A stretch of 64,000 nt of DNA from Toxoplasma gondii ME49 (lineage: Eukaryota > Apicomplexa > Conoidasida > Eucoccidiorida > Sarcocystidae): assembly GCF_000006565.2 (NCBI RefSeq), contig NC_031478.1:603874-667873 (forward strand), read 5' to 3'. This document shows positions 1-14,000 of this stretch, in pieces. Within the stretch, counting starts at the first letter, position 1. Each line of letters opens with the position of its first letter. Below the pieces are notes generated by a model. The model did no database searches, was not told the DNA's origin, and saw only the letters and a program-made list of their open reading frames with translations. The position numbers and the translations under genes were made by a program.

Positions 1-936
1 AGAGATTCGTTCGCTTCGGTCTCGAGCACTGGGGCTCCGACTCTCGAGGAGTGGCCACCACGAGAAGGTTCCTCCTGGAGTTGCTCTCCTTTCAACACCG
101 CTACGTGCCTCCGCCGTTCTTCGAGTTTCTTCCGCAACTGCTGCAATGGCGTCCTTCTCCGTTTGTGGCGCGATCGAATTTGGAAAACATGCTGGCAAGT
201 CCCTCCGTCAAAGTAAGCGTCTCTGTGTGGGGCAACCGGAAAAGGTCCTCCAACGTGGCGGAGCCCACCTGTCTTTTTTTTTGCTCCGGCTGTCTCCTCT
301 GTCCACACTGACTTGAGTCCTCATTCTCGGGCGCCGCCAAAATGCATTCGCGAAGGGAGGGGAGGCAGTCGTTCGTGAGTGTGAACCGTGGCTTCTCCTT
401 AAATCCCATTCCTGTCTGGGCTTGTGTCTTTCGTTTCACGTAGACATACGCGGTTTTATCCCTTGCACTTTTGCTCCAGGCTGCACAGGCGTGGTTGTGA
501 CTGGGACATTCCTACACACCCATATACACATAGTTATATGTATGCTTGTATAAATATATATATATATATATGAACGGATATATATGTATATATATATTTA
601 TATAAATATATATATTAACTTTTATGTGTGGATACCCTGTGCTATTTTAAAGTGGCATGACATGATCTACCAAGTCCGTGTGTCTTTTTTCAGGACTGGA
701 TTGACATTTCGTCGCTTCTTCTCGGACCGCCCCCGGAAGACTTCTCCTTTGTTCCAAAGCACGCATCGAATTCGTATGCTCCTCTTTCCAGCTCAACTTC
801 TTCTCTTTCGACAGTTCGTGCCTCCGCGGATCCATCTGGCCTGCAGCCTCCTTCAGGAGGGCTTCTCTTCGATGTAACGTCTTTCTTTCATTCGCAAATC
901 CTAGGCAATGGTGTGGTGCGAGAGTTCGGTGCCTGA
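1..936 (+). CDS. DUS3: tRNA-dihydrouridine(47) synthase, DUS3 family, C-terminal part (gene cut by left window edge)
   Basis: Two exons are visible. Exon A ends at 212 before GTAAGC. Exon B is 694-936, after a TTTTTTCAG acceptor, and ends with TGA at 934-936. Both junctions are phase 0. Exon A reads FGLEHWGSDSRGV, TTRRFLLELLSFQHRYVP, then PPFFEFLPQLLQWRP, ending ENMLASPSVK. Exon B opens with DWIDISSLLLG and PPPEDFSFVPKH. This is the known C-terminal signature of DUS3 (human: GLEHWGSDTQGV, FLLEWLSFLCRYVP, ADWIRISEMLLGP, FAFLPKHKANAY). The family reduces uridine 47 in the tRNA variable loop to dihydrouridine using FMN and NAD(P)H. The catalytic TIM barrel and any CCCH zinc fingers would lie left of the window. 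After the conserved PKHAS there is a Ser-rich tail of about 55 residues ending REFGA that the human protein lacks. Family identity is very likely; the upstream exons are not visible. Confidence 0.9.
552..617. repeat. (TA)n microsatellite in the DUS3 intron
   Basis: An interrupted run of TA dinucleotides lies inside the intron 213-693, between the last two DUS3 exons. It reads as a low-complexity intron filler of the kind seen in almost every intron of this window. Confidence 0.85.
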
Positions 937-3900
937 AGTCTTGCGTCCGCTATTGGCTTTGCTTACATCAACCTCGAGACAACAGTGACAACTCAGATAC
1001 CATTGTGGCCAGGTCCACCGTACTGGAATCCATTCCCAGAGATGAGCCTTCTCTACACATGCAACAAGGGGTGGTACCTACTCGAGTCCTCAATTCAAGT
1101 TGAAGAGCCCTCTAGCGGCAGCTTGTACTGTTACACACAGGGCCCCACACTCCTGACAATTCCACTGCGCGTTTTGAAGAATCTGCATGCGTCTGACAAG
1201 CCGTAACGGTGGCCACTCACTGGGGTGGATCTGCCGCATGCCGATATGTAGAAAGGATTCTCAGAGCGTAGACATGAGACGAAACGCAATCCGGATTCGA
1301 CATACAGAACAAGGCGTTGTAGAGCAGCAGCCAGGCCGTCAACGCGAGACAGGGCTCCAGCATCCAGTCAAACTGTTTATTTGTCCTTATCCGACGCAGA
1401 GGCGACTTGCTTCAATGGCCGCGCCGAGCACGCGATGCACTCGAGATGCTGACAGCATAATAAACGCATGAGAAAAAAAAAACCAAGAGTGTTACTGTCA
1501 CATCGTGCTGGTGCATTTATGTCTGAGGGCAGTGTAGGGACGTTCAAGAAATGTTTCAGGTTGACGGCATTCACGGCACATGCCAGTAGATCTTGTAAAT
1601 CTTCCAACACCTAGGGTGGATTCCTGCAGTATGGTCTTACATGAGGGAACCTACTTTTACTGAGGTCGCCACATCCACGAGCCTTCCTTCTCTGTCTTTG
1701 CACAGTGGTCGTGTTGGCGCTGAAGCTTGATTACATTAAGGGACGTTGCGATATTGGCTTGTTTTTTAGGGTACGTAGCGGCGTCAAACGGCTGCTGCGA
1801 GCCTAGCGATCTTCCTATAGAACTGCGTGGAATACAGGAAGCGCGTTTTACGCGACTGTGTAAACACCACCCGTTAAAAGATTCTCGAAGTTGCTTTCCG
1901 CTTTCCCAGACTCATTTACCTTTTCCGCTCTACTATTACTGTTCGTATCTTCTTTTAGTATCCTCGGCGGCCGTTAACAGTCGAGCCACCGCGTCCAGTT
2001 TCACTGTTGACAAGAGAGCTCATGTTCGTTATGGTTCGTGAGTCACAGCGGTTCATTCTGTCTAGGCTGGATTCTCTGCGTTGAATTGAGCTTCTGTTCG
2101 CGGTGGCAATAGAAAAAGAACCATGTGTTAGTGCGTCGGGTTCACAAAGGTGTGTAGGCGCGCGCGTGTATTGACATCTGCGCAGAACTGTAGCCGGCAA
2201 TGAATCCCACAACAGGATTGCATTCTGGTAGAATTTTCCTCGGCTCCCGGTACGTCGATATATGTGCATATGTAAACACGCAGTGTGCTTTTGATGTTTT
2301 CTTGTCTGTACTGATGTGTCTACAGAATTTCACGTAGATCAGGTTACAATCGTTGCTGATTTCCCGACAAATTGTAGCGCCGTATTGAGTTTCTCTTGGT
2401 ATGTTTGACCTACTTGCGATCGTCAAAGTAGCAGGGAGGAATTAGATGCAAAACGCCGACGGTGTGATGGTCACCAGCGTCTGCGGTACCTCATTTCGAT
2501 TCTCTGAGTGAAGCAGCGGAGGAAAAGCGCACAACGCTATGCTTACTCCCACGTCGATCTGCTGATGATATTGTATGAACAATGATTCTGCCTGGTTATA
2601 TGAAGAAGACAAGCGAGGGAATCATGGCAGCATAAAACTAGTCACCCTGCCTTGGAATGTCGCTAGAATCAGGCAGCGAACGACTTTTGCTTCTACAGAA
2701 GATGGCTGGTCTTGTCGGGTATCTACACACCCGGGTGCGCTTTGGCGAGAGTTACAGTGTCGGGTCTAGACCCAAGGTATTCATTGCTTGCCAACTGCAG
2801 CCTGTTTTACAGGGTTTTGACAGTGACAAAAGACAGAACGACAAATATGCACCGGCGTCTGTCAAATTGCGGTTGTTTTTTTTGCCTCTTGCTTGGAAAC
2901 GGGGAGAGGTTCTTTCATCGACGTCCCCGGAGATTGGCGAATGTAGAGAATCGACTTCTCTTTTCCCCTTTAGTTTGCACGAAAGGACCCGAAGAAGACA
3001 AAGCGTAAGATCCAAACTTCTCATGGACTTCGTATTTAGCACATGAAGTCGCCCAGAACGTGGATTCGGTGAATAAAGACCTCCAAGGTCTAAACCCGTC
3101 GTCCGAAGTCTAGTATCCTGGGTCCTATAATGCGTCTAATCGATTTGAGTACTCCGCCATGACAACGGCTTAGCTGACACGTTCCAGTGTAAAGAACTCG
3201 TGGTTTTTTCAAGGATGGGGTTTTGAAGTCAAAGCGTGACGGAATTAGGAAGCGACTACAAAACGCATCCGCCTATACACTTCGACTGACACAGAGACAT
3301 ACAATCAGGCCTTCGACCCCTACACTTCGGCATGTGAATTCTTTTTGAGGCTGCCACATGCCATTTCCCCGGCAAACATGGATTACAGGAGAAAGATAGC
3401 TCCGAAACAAATTACGTTGAATTCTCCACTACATCTTTTCCCCGTGCCACCACTTTCACTTTTTGCACCTTCTGGGATGTCTTTCCCCGGCAAGCACGCA
3501 GGTGTGAGACAAACAGAGCAGATGAAAAGCATTCCATACAAAACCTTGCTTGTATTTATTCCGCGAACATGTCTACGAGTTATCAGTAACGATGAAACTT
3601 ATTCGACGAATAACACTCCATTCAAGATGAAGCTGGATAACGGCCAAACCGTATCCTCGAGACGTTTTGGCGTCAACGCATTCCCCGTATGTAGCTCCCA
3701 TGCTAGGTCAAATTCGCATGTTCTCGGTACATTTGAAGCAAGACACTCGGAACGACACAAACTCTAGTTGATGAAATTTCACTTAGACAAGAAAGCAGCA
3801 AAAGACCAGCACCACGGAAGCATGTTGTGTGTCGTGTACCAATTCGAGTTTCGCGTTTTTTGAGCATTCCCATGCAAAAGAACGCCCGTATCACCAATCC

Positions 3901-5121
3901 TTCTCCTCCATATATAAGATGATTCCTAGCTTCTACAGCTACGTCTTGAGTCACTTCGTGGGCTGGCCCAGCGGGCGAAGACCTTTTCCGTTTTGCTGTG
4001 TCGCCGCATAAAGAAACGCATCAACTTCTCCAAACCTGTCAAGCACACCTTCTCTAACAAGAGTAAAAGCCACTGCTTTTTCAGAAGTTCTCTCAAACGG
4101 TACCTTCTGTGGAAATCACCCAAATTTCTCCCGACACGAAAACGACTTGGTCTTCATATTGACGCTTGATGACCGTTTTGCATGCGCAGGCAAGAGACCC
4201 ACGGGGCGAGGAAGAGCCACGGAGTTCAAGGCTGGTTTTCTGATTACGAATCCCCAAATTGCCATGATTATTCGAGGCGGAGGATGCGAAGACCATCTGT
4301 TTCACCTTCTAAGTTGCGGATCCGGAAAATCCGTGAGAACAATCTAAATTGCTTCCTCGTCTCTCTCCTGGACCCTCCGAGAACGCTCTAACGATCTTTC
4401 GCGTCCCAGCCCTACTTTTCGTTTGCCTCTTTTCGTCACTTTTGCGCAGATTCACGCCTTAGTGGTTCGACATGAATTATCTCCAACTTTACTTTCTATC
4501 CGTCGGAGGACCCTGAAGAGCAGACTTTTCTGTTTCGCCCGAGTCTTCTGCAGCAACTTCCCAGCTCTTTGCTGCCGTCTCCCTCGGGGACTCAAGCGTT
4601 ACCTCGTCACTTCTTTGCTCGCCACGCTGCTTTTTTTTTCGTCGAGTGTCTCCCTTCAGTTCAACTTTGCTCAACAAATTTCGTTTCCGTCTGGCGCGGT
4701 CGTCCCTCCGTTTCGCTTTTCTCTTCGCCTGCGTCATTTGCAGCTTTCTTGTCTCCTCCTCCGCTCCACTTGTCTTTGTTTGTTTCATCGCTCCTTTCTG
4801 AGAAAACTCGTTCTTCTTCCAGTTGAAACGCTTTTTTGCACAGCTTCGTCTGCGTCTTCGCCTTTCTTCTTCGCATCGCTGGACTCTATACACCCTTTTC
4901 TGAGACCTCCCGCCTGCCTCGACTGCCACTTGCGCGTTCTCCGTTTTTCATTGCTTCTCCCATCGACGATCTTCTTCCATCCACGCGCGCTGCAGGCCTG
5001 GATTCTCCTTTGAGGTTTCTGTTTGTCCTCGAGTCCTAGAGACAAAGAACGCCCTGCCAAAGCGGGAGACGAGGACAACCACAGGAGAAGAATTCATGCA
5101 GGCAGGAACGACAACAGATGT
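937..5121. other. Intergenic region: DUS3 3' flank, then promoter and 5' UTR of the TFIIIC gene
   Basis: No open frame here has splice-bounded or family support; all are short and of random composition. From about 4,400 to 5,000 the plus strand is strongly pyrimidine-rich (long CTT/TCT runs). This creates artefactual Ser/Leu/Phe-rich frames on the plus strand and Arg/Glu/Lys-rich frames on the minus strand. It looks like 5' UTR or promoter sequence of the gene starting near 5.1 kb. I see no TATA box that I would trust, and coccidian promoters usually lack one. Confidence 0.6.
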
Positions 5122-6039
5122 ATGGAAAGAGAGAGAGAGACAACGAGAAAAGGAGCAAGAGGCACGAGCGTGCACATCGAACTCACCGACTCCAGAAATA
5201 TGAGAGAGGCAGAGCTGCTCGCAGCTGCTGTCGACCTGCTTGCGCTCGAGGGAGAACGAGGCGCGACGTTTCCAGAGCTTCTTGTTCTTCTCTCGTCGGC
5301 CCATCCAGAGTTTGCGACCAACAAGAGACAGTTCCAGGTAGGCGCGTTTGCCTCGTCTCCTCTTCAGCTTTCTCGTGTCTACTCGCACGCTTTTTCACGG
5401 TTCTTTTCTTGTCTCTTCTCGCCTCTGTTGTTTTTTTCTCGAAACGATCTGATTCTTCTCTGAACAGCAGACCTTCACCGACACCAGTGAATGCGCAAGC
5501 CGGCCCTCCTCCTTCCCTATCGTTTTTTTGAGATTTCTGGCCTCCTGCGTCGTCGAATCCCCTGCCCAAATCCACGTTTCACCTTTATGTGCCTACCGGC
5601 CGCTGGGCATCCGCAACTGTGTCGATGTACAACAGACGGTCTTCCCTTGCTAGGACTCTACGCAACATCTCTCTACACAACGCGGTGTCCAAAAGAACTC
5701 GAGACCACCCTTTTGTTCCTCACTGTGTTTGTCCCTGCGGCCGAATAGGTTTTTCAGCATCCTGCCTCCCTTCAGTTTCAAAGATTCGAAGTATTCCGAG
5801 TTCGTTTCAGCTCTCCCATGTGCTCCGGCGGAAAGCGGACGATGTTTAAATCGGCGCTTTTTTCCGGCTCCAATTCATCTTCAGCCTCTTTGCCTTTGTC
5901 TTTCGTGGTTCGTTGCTTGCGTAGGATGCGCTATGGCGAGCGCTCTACAACAGCCCTCTCGTCTTCTTCTCACGTCTCGAAGGCGCGTCGGAAGATGAGA
6001 GCAACTCACGGCCTGTCGGAACTGCAGCAGGGGGACAAG
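5122..6039 (+). other. TFIIIC exons 1-2: N-terminal winged helix
   Basis: Exon 1 ends at 5337 with ATNKRQFQ before GTAGGC, phase 0. Exon 2 is 5925-6039 and opens DALWRALYNSPLVFFSR. Joined, they match the first helices of human GTF3C1: DALESLLDEVALEGLDG against AAAVDLLALEGERG, and EFLWRALATHPGISF against DALWRALYNSPLVFF. MREAELLAAAV begins at 5200. An in-frame upstream ATG at 5122 would add 26 Arg/Glu-rich residues. No in-frame stop separates the two ATGs, so the start is undecided. Intron 1 (5338-5924) is pyrimidine-rich. Confidence 0.85.
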
Positions 6040-8040
6040 GTAGGCGAGAAACGAAGAAAGGGATGTGCGAAGAAGGAGAGAACTAGAGAACGAACAGGAA
6101 GGTGAAAGCGAAGTGAGGAGAAGGAGAGAAGAAGAAGAGGAAGAAGGAGTACAGAAAACGAGCAAAGTGACCGCGAAATCAGAAAACGGAAAGGGATCAT
6201 ATCCAAGGTCAGATATCATCGTGTGAGACTCGTCTTGTTGCGGTTCACTTCTTCTCTTCTCACGGGATCGATGTTTTCACCTGGCGTTTGTCTCTTTTCG
6301 TTTCGCTTGACTGTTCTTGATTCCTTTCTGAAACGCGGCAAACGAATAGCTTCACTGTCTTCGCGGGCATGTCTGTCAACCCTTGCGGCTGTTTCACGTC
6401 GCCACCCGCTCTCTGTCTCCACCAAGGCTCCGTTTGTCTCTTTGATTCATTGATGGTCAGTCAATAGCCGGTGAAGAGAGACTGGCGTCGTTCACAGTGT
6501 TTGCGTCGCGTCGCCTCCGTGGCGTGTCTTCTCTTCTGTTGAGAACACTGTCTCTCTTTCACCTCCTCTTTTTCTTCGAGTCCTCCGTCTCTCCCCGTGC
6601 ACCGCACAAGTCAACTCCTGTGTTTTTCCCCGTTTTGGTTATCCTTTTCGCGACGCGCAGATGTACAGGCCAGCCGTCTCGAGTGGCGCCATCCCCTAGT
6701 GCCGCCTGTGTTGCCGTCGCGTTGTCCTCGCAAAAGCAGAGGCGCAAACGCGCAAACAGGAACAGACCCGCTCGAAGAGTGCTCCGGGTGTCCACAGGCT
6801 TCTCCGTCTTCGTCTTCTTCTTTGTCTTCTTCTTCGTCTTCTTCTTTGTCTTCTTCTGCTCTGTCTGAAGGGCGTTTCGGACGTCCCTCTGAGCTCGGAC
6901 GCACTCTGGAGGATGCAGGCAGAAGAAACAAAGAGCAGCAGGCAAACGAAGAGGGTGAGCGAGACGGCCCAAGGGGAAGGCAAGGTTCAGAGGAGGTGGC
7001 TGGAGAGGAGGCAACGAAGAAGAAAACGAAAGGCAAGGCAAGAACACGGAGAGAAGCGGAGAACAGCGGATCGCAGAAACCTGCTCGGTCGGTGGCCGCA
7101 GGAAACAAGTTCGAACGCACGAGGGGCATTCAGAAGAAGGTGCGAAAGGAGAGGAAACAGGAAGAGAGCTCACACTATGGAGACGAGAGTGAGAAAGAGG
7201 AGAGCGAGAGACAAGTGAAGCAGGAAACTCCAGAGCAGTGCCTGGCTCACTGGCGCTTCTCTGTGAGTGCTGCGGTTCGGCTGAATGCGCTCGGACTTCC
7301 CTTCTCGCCGTTCCTCGATGAAGAAGAAATCGAAAATAAGATGAAGGAGTTGCCAATGGTTGTTCTCCAGGCGATTACGAAGCGACGCTACGCTGGTGAG
7401 ACCTTCAGTTTCGTGGAACAGGAGAGTGTCATCTCGGACGCTTGTGCTGGAAGACAGACACAGCGCCTTCGGACCTCCAGTCGCACCCACCTATGTTCTC
7501 GTCGAAGAAGCAAAACAGTCTTACGACAAGACCACGACGGCGGAAGAGCGGGGTTCAATTGTTCAGAGTTTAACGAGTTTCCTAATTAACGTGAAGGAAC
7601 GAAATCAATTTTCGCGGAGTGATTCTTGCAATGTCTAAACACGCAAACCTCAATTGCGTTTGGTGCTCAAGCAGAGCTAGGTTCTGGGCTTTCACAAATA
7701 GTGTTTTCCTACGAAAAAACCAAGTCAAGACTAACGCTTTCGAAACACCACTCAGCAGTGGCAATGCTTCTTCGATTGAAAGTTTGTGCGTTTTCTCCGG
7801 GTTGTTGCTTCCCTCTGTGACTGCCGTGTCTTGAGGCGCCAGCCACTTGTTTCAGGTTCTTCGCCTTCTTCGGCCAAGAAGGCTGCCTGTTTTCCATGCG
7901 CTCGCATCCTCCTCAACAGCGTCTGTTTCACGGGTGCAGGACTTCGTTTCATTTTCATTCTCAAGAGAATACTCTAGTGACCTTTGGATGCCAACTGCAT
8001 CCCTAAATTACCATCCCCTACATATATATATATATATATG

Positions 8041-8074
<34 letters not shown>

Positions 8075-11000
8075 CAGATATAGATATATGGCTGTATAGA
8101 TGTCTTGACAACCTCACTGGAACGAGACGGCCCCGTGTTTTCTCGTGGTGCGTCCTCAGGTCACTGGCAGTACCAGCTGGCGACGGATTTGGGGATGCCG
8201 CCGAAAACGGTGTTTCACCATTTGAAGCCTTTGTATCGCCAGGCGCTCGTGACGCACATGCAGTTGCCGCTGCCTGCGTCTGCACGGCCGTCAGCCTGTG
8301 CGCGAGGGCCGGCCAATCTCACGATGTCGGCGCTGCTGTGGCACTATCGATTTTTTGACTTTCCTCGTCTGCCGTCGCAAGTCCAGGCGACTGTCTCGCT
8401 GCACCATCTTCTCCCGTTGGAGCACCAAGTCGTGGAAATGCTGCAGAGGGCGCCGACGCACGTGATGTTGGAAAGCGAAGTTCATGCATTCTGCCTTGAG
8501 GCGTTCACCACCTCCGAAAGGGTACGCAGAACGAACAAGCGACAGAACGGGGGGATGGCAGACCCACTCGAGGGGATCGAGAAAGAATGGCCAACGACCT
8601 AGGCTCCATGACATTCTTGAGACACGAGCAAAGGAGGGGGGCGTATCCAGCAGCACGACGCTCAGTCTGAGCAGCTGGAAAGACAAGTGAGGCGGCTTCC
8701 GGCCGCATTCAATTCAAGCTTCGCGTGGTTCACGACGCATTCACATCGGAGGAAGACGGAGATGAGTGCGACTTCCAGATTGTATCTGCCGTCGTTAGTG
8801 TGCGCCTACGACCGACCCTGAAGTCGAACGCTTCGTCGTGTGAATAGTCGACGCTCTGGCGTCTTGTGGAACAGACGGTCGTCGTTCTGGGCGACGGCTC
8901 TCTTGATGCCGTATTGGGGCTTCTTGCATGGCTTTTTGAGTTTGAAAACGAATGGAATTTCCTCGGTCAGAAAATGACAGCGTCAATTCATGTTCCACGG
9001 TAGATCAGTCGTCCTGCAGTGTTTCCCTGTGCCGCGCCCCGCCGTTGCGTCGAGTTCTCCTCGGGATTCACGGGCGTGCCGTGTGTGCTGAGGTTAGGCT
9101 TCTTCGTTTCGTTTGTTTTCACTTTCGATCCTGTTACTTGTCTTGGTCGTCTTCTTTAGTGTATGCTCACGAGTCATGCCGAGTCAGGGCTCTGCGTTGT
9201 GGTCGTCTTTGCCCACTTCGCGACTGCCGCTGTCGTCCTGGTCAGTGCGACCGCCTTCTCCCTTGTCTCCTTAGTGTGCATGGCGACCCTTTCTTCCTGC
9301 GCCTCCGTCCTTTATGCCACCGTTGCATTTCGCTCTTCCTCGAGCATCCTTTCTCTTGGTCTCCTTCTCTCGTTTTCTTTCTCACGTTGCCGTCGCGTTC
9401 CGCCTGTCTCTCGCGTCTTTTCAGTTCGCCCTTGCCTCCTTCACGGCGAAACAGTTTCGTCGCCTCTACCAGAAGCTCCGTGGGGAGTTGATGCGTGCGG
9501 GCCGAGTCCGGCGTCTTCGCGCTTGGTGTCCGCAAACGCAAAAATTCGAAAAGTGTCTCTGCCTCGCTTCTGCCTTCTCTCATTCTTCCTTGCAAGCAAA
9601 AGAAGAGAACCCCACACGTTTCTGCGACGATCAGGCCGCTGGAGGCGAAGCCACACGACAGGGCCCCGCCCAGGGAGAGACACAGGGACGTACGCGAGCG
9701 GATGAGGATTCAAAGTGAGTTCGTCGTCAAGATGCCCAGTGCATGTGTTTAGGAAATGCATTTCGGTATTTCAAGCATGTGCCGTCCCCCGTCGTCTCCC
9801 TCTTCCTTTCACGGCGCCTCTGAGTGTGGCCGCTGGGTTCCGAGAACGAGAAAATGTCATGCTGCGGGTGTCTTTACGAAGAAGGAAAGGCAATCGTGGT
9901 CCGACAGGGCGGAGGACTGGCCGTAGAGAACTGCTGGCCGCTGCACGGCATGCATGCTCGACGTAGCTGAAACGTGGACGCGCCTCACGGGTGTCGAACA
10001 GCTTTCCTGCGAAGTGATCCATGAGGGCGTTCCGAATTCCTTGTACGCTAGGGATACACGACTAGATTGGTGTGGTAGTCATCGTTCTCTGTATCATGGA
10101 AATCCGACGCCGACTGACCTGCGCCCTCGTCAGTGAACTGGAACGGATTGTGGCAGTTCGTGCGCCTAGTTCCTAACCGCTGTGGAATAGCCTTCATGTC
10201 GCAGGATATGAAACACCACGGGCCTGCTCAGCTACCATTAAGAGGTGATTCGATATTCGCAAATGAACACCCATCCAGCGACTCTTTTTCCAGTCATGTT
10301 GACGATTGAGCCTGCGGGCGTTTACCGCTCGATTGTCAAATAGAAATCCTCGACCAATATAGTGCAAGTTCCCGCCTTACGTCATGTGCCTGTGCTCGCA
10401 GTTCGCGCTCCTCCATGGCACTTTCTAAAGTCAAACAGGAGCCTGGGGCGACTCTCGCTTCCTCCACTCTCTCATCTTCTTCCGTGTCTCCTTCGCTTCG
10501 TGGGGAAGGGAACAAAGCCCCACACAAGCAAGGAGACATCCTTGCTGCAGACAGCACAGAAGGAGACGATCCTCGGGGAGACGAAGACGAGGCATATGAA
10601 GACGAGATGATTTGCAGGTACGCGAGACACAGGGCGAGATTGTCTTCATTTGTTTTTCTCTCTCATGTTACACTCGTGGGTTCCAGGTTTTTCACTGTCG
10701 TTCCAGGTAGGCGTCGAGACTACTGCATTTCACCCGTCGTTCATGGGTGCGTCATCACTTCGTGAAGAATTGAGTTTTTCTGTTTTTCGACGACACACTT
10801 GCGCGGCGAACAAGGCGCACGTCTAGCCTTTATCTGGTTTCGCTTTTTCACCGGTGAAGCGTTTCCAGGGTGCTTCCCCATTACCTTGAATCTTCACCGC
10901 CGTCGTTGTTCCTGCCTCTCTGCTTTCCCTTGCGGTTGGCTAGATGTGGTTCACGTACCGCAGACGAGTTCGGGATGCGGCGTCCTCGACAGGTTCTCAC

Positions 11001-14000
11001 AAACTAATGTTTTCTTGAAGTTGTCTCTTGCCGTTCAGCATATACTCTCTCCCTGGTTGCCGCCATGTTCGGGTGCGTTTGTCTCGCTATCTATCAATTT
11101 TCCCCAACTGCATGCGCATTTGTTTTTCAGCATGCTCGCCTGGGAGCTGCCTCTGGCTGACCAGGTCGTGATGCTTCTCGAAGCGAGCGGTGCGGCAGGC
11201 CTTCTTTCCATTCAGGTGGCGCGTTACATTGGAACTGACAACAAACGTGCCGGGAAAATCTTCGCGGTGAGCTGGAAACGCGAACCGAGGCACAACCGTA
11301 AACACTCTAAACCCATTCACAGACAGCATTCCCACCCCGACGATACGAAATAACTCGTGTTCATTCACACAGACATATACTGAGTCAGCACAATTATCTG
11401 TGTCTACATATATATATATATATATATATCTGTCAGTCTGTCTATCTGTCTCCCTCTCTCTCTCTATCTCTCGTTATATAAGTTTGTCTCTCTCTCGGTT
11501 TATGTATCTCTCCGTCTTTCAATCTGTCTCATTCTATCTCCATTGACAGGGTACGTTTGGATATATGTTCTGCTGTGTCAGTTGAGTGTGGTGCAGACCT
11601 CTTGCAGTTCCGTGGTTTTTGCGGTGGGGTGCCGTTTCTTTGGATTTCATTTTCTTCTTCAGGAGCTCGAACGCCGGAAGCGGGTATGGAAGGTTGCGGA
11701 GCGGCGCGGCCGTTGCTTCATGTATCGCTATTTCGCTTCTTCGATTCCTCATCCAAGTCTCTCTCCCTCCGCTCGACTGCCCACTGACCCGGGCTCGACT
11801 CTCGCAGCCCCGTCCCTTTGTGGCGCTTCGTCTCTTGTCCCAGCTGGATGCCTGCAAAGCACACTCCCGACTCAGACGGAGGATCTCCCCGATGATGCGC
11901 CTGAGCAACTGTCCCGTCTTCTGGCGTGCGACGCAGCCGTCGATGTTCTTGAGGCAGACAGCGCTGCATCGGCCGCAAGAGTCGTGCCTCTGGTTTCTCG
12001 GCAAGAAGCCGCCGAGGCAGATGTGCATGGGGAGAGTGGAGAGCCGCAGGGGCCTTGTGGTGAATCAACAAATGATGCAAGGAAGAAGCTAGGAAATGGA
12101 GGAGGGGACGGAAGCCGCGAGAGACGAAGACGTAAAGAGCCTGCGAGTGAACCTTTCGAGGCAATCGATCTTGAAACGTCCCCCTCTTTTTCGCAGGCGC
12201 CGCGTACTCCGGCTCCTGGCAATTCAGGACCTGGGGCTCGGGGGCGAGGGAGCAGAGGACACACATACGGAGACACTGCTCAAAGTGAAAGCAGTACCTC
12301 GTCTGCTTTTCTTCAAACCGGCCTCTCGCTTGCCGATTCTCCAGTACCAGGTAATTGTCCAGAGGCAATCATCTCACGCAACGCTATCCCGGCTCCCGCT
12401 GTGTCTCCTTCCTCTGCTTCTCCGCCCTCTTCATTGGCATCTGCGCCCTCGTCGGATGCCTTTTCACCGCCTAAAGAGTCAGTGCCAGGACCTCGGATGG
12501 CCTCGCTGGAAGCCGCCGGTGCTGGACGTGGAGACGGTTTCAATCCCGGCGAGACGAGCAAGACAGAAACGTCTTCGGCCCTGGACTGCCTTCCTGCAAG
12601 CTCCTCGCTGTCTCTGTTGGGAGGGGGGCGGGAGCGAGAGGACATTACACTTTCTCTGGCTCTTGGAAAGAACCAAGTTCGAAAATTGCGGACCCCGCAG
12701 TTCGAGCGTCGTCTGCGTCTCTTCATTGCCCACCTGCAAACTGAGGGATGCGCGACAATTCCAGCGATTTCCAAGGTCCTTGCCAAAGCCGAGTCTTCGG
12801 TCAACGGCCCTGACAGGTAACGTCCGGACTCCTAGTCTTGCTATGGCTCTTCACAGGGATGCCCCGTAGCTTTCTCGCCTTCTTGTGGTTGCTCTATACC
12901 TCCTCTGATGCTCTTTGAATGCATAGACAAACGACAAGAGGGCGCGAGCACGCTGTGACAAAAGCAGCACCAGGGGACGCAGCCCTTGCCGGGACAAGAC
13001 AGGAGAGTCAGAGGCAACGAATTCAGGAAAGGAATAAGGTGTAGGAGACCATGAGAGACTTCGGAAAGCGGAGTTTCGAACCCCAGTAGAGAGTCGACCA
13101 AAGCTGGGGGCTTTCCATCGGTTCAGGGCTGGAGGGTCATAGCCTTGAGCTACTTCTGATTTCGGCTTATATTCGGAGAAACCAAGAGTGCATACACTAT
13201 CTTGTGTTTGCCGCTCAGGAAGACGGTTCAGCGAATGGCTGCCGTTGCGATGCAGATCGAACCTCGCGTTGCAGTGGGGGGCCTGGTAAAGCCTGATGCA
13301 GAGAAGGCGATGGAGAGGAAGGACGAAGTGCTGCACCCTGAAACAGACGAAGGGAAAGAGGAGAAACCCAAGAATGCTTGCCACCGACGCGTGGGCTCCG
13401 AAGTTGTCTTCTACTACTGGACAGAAAAATTCACGGAGGAGCAAGCGCACAGACGCGTGACTGAAATGGTGAGGAGGCATGCAAGGCTTCCCTTCTTCGA
13501 ACAGGAGCAGCGGCTGGTTTGTAACTCTCTACATGCCTGTCGCGAAACGGCGAAACAACGGAACTGAACGCGCTTTCGTGTCTCTTCGTGGGCCGCGGGC
13601 GGAGACGTTTTCTTTCGTGGCTGGTGTGTAGCGTTCCGGAGGTGGTCTCGTTTTCGCGTATCCTCTAGGGTGTGGTTCCTCACGGGCATGTTTTCCTTCC
13701 CGTGAAAATGCTCCATTTCTCGCAATCGCGAGCTGCACAGAGACTGTTTTTTATCCACATAGGCATTTGCCAGCAAACAGTTTTGCCTCTCTTCAAATCT
13801 GCCCACCAGTTCGAACAGATATATATATATATATATATATATGAATGCGTGTGTGTGTCAGGGAGTTTAAGATGATGTGATGCGTGTATTTGGGCTCTCA
13901 TGTTGCCTTGCTTTGTTATTCGTGAGTGTCGCTCTGTGCTTGTCTTTGGTTTCGTGGGCGCCTTCTCACCCATTTAGTTGATTTTTTTCTTTCTCGCCGC

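Noticed and set aside
4423..5013. Long overlapping frames on both strands before the TFIIIC start
   Set aside because: They come from a polypyrimidine tract: Ser/Leu/Phe on one strand, Arg/Lys/Glu on the other. There is no splice link and no family match.
6559..7356. Minus-strand frame of 265 codons
   Set aside because: Mirror of TFIIIC exon 3, whose plus-strand reading joins in phase to conserved exons.
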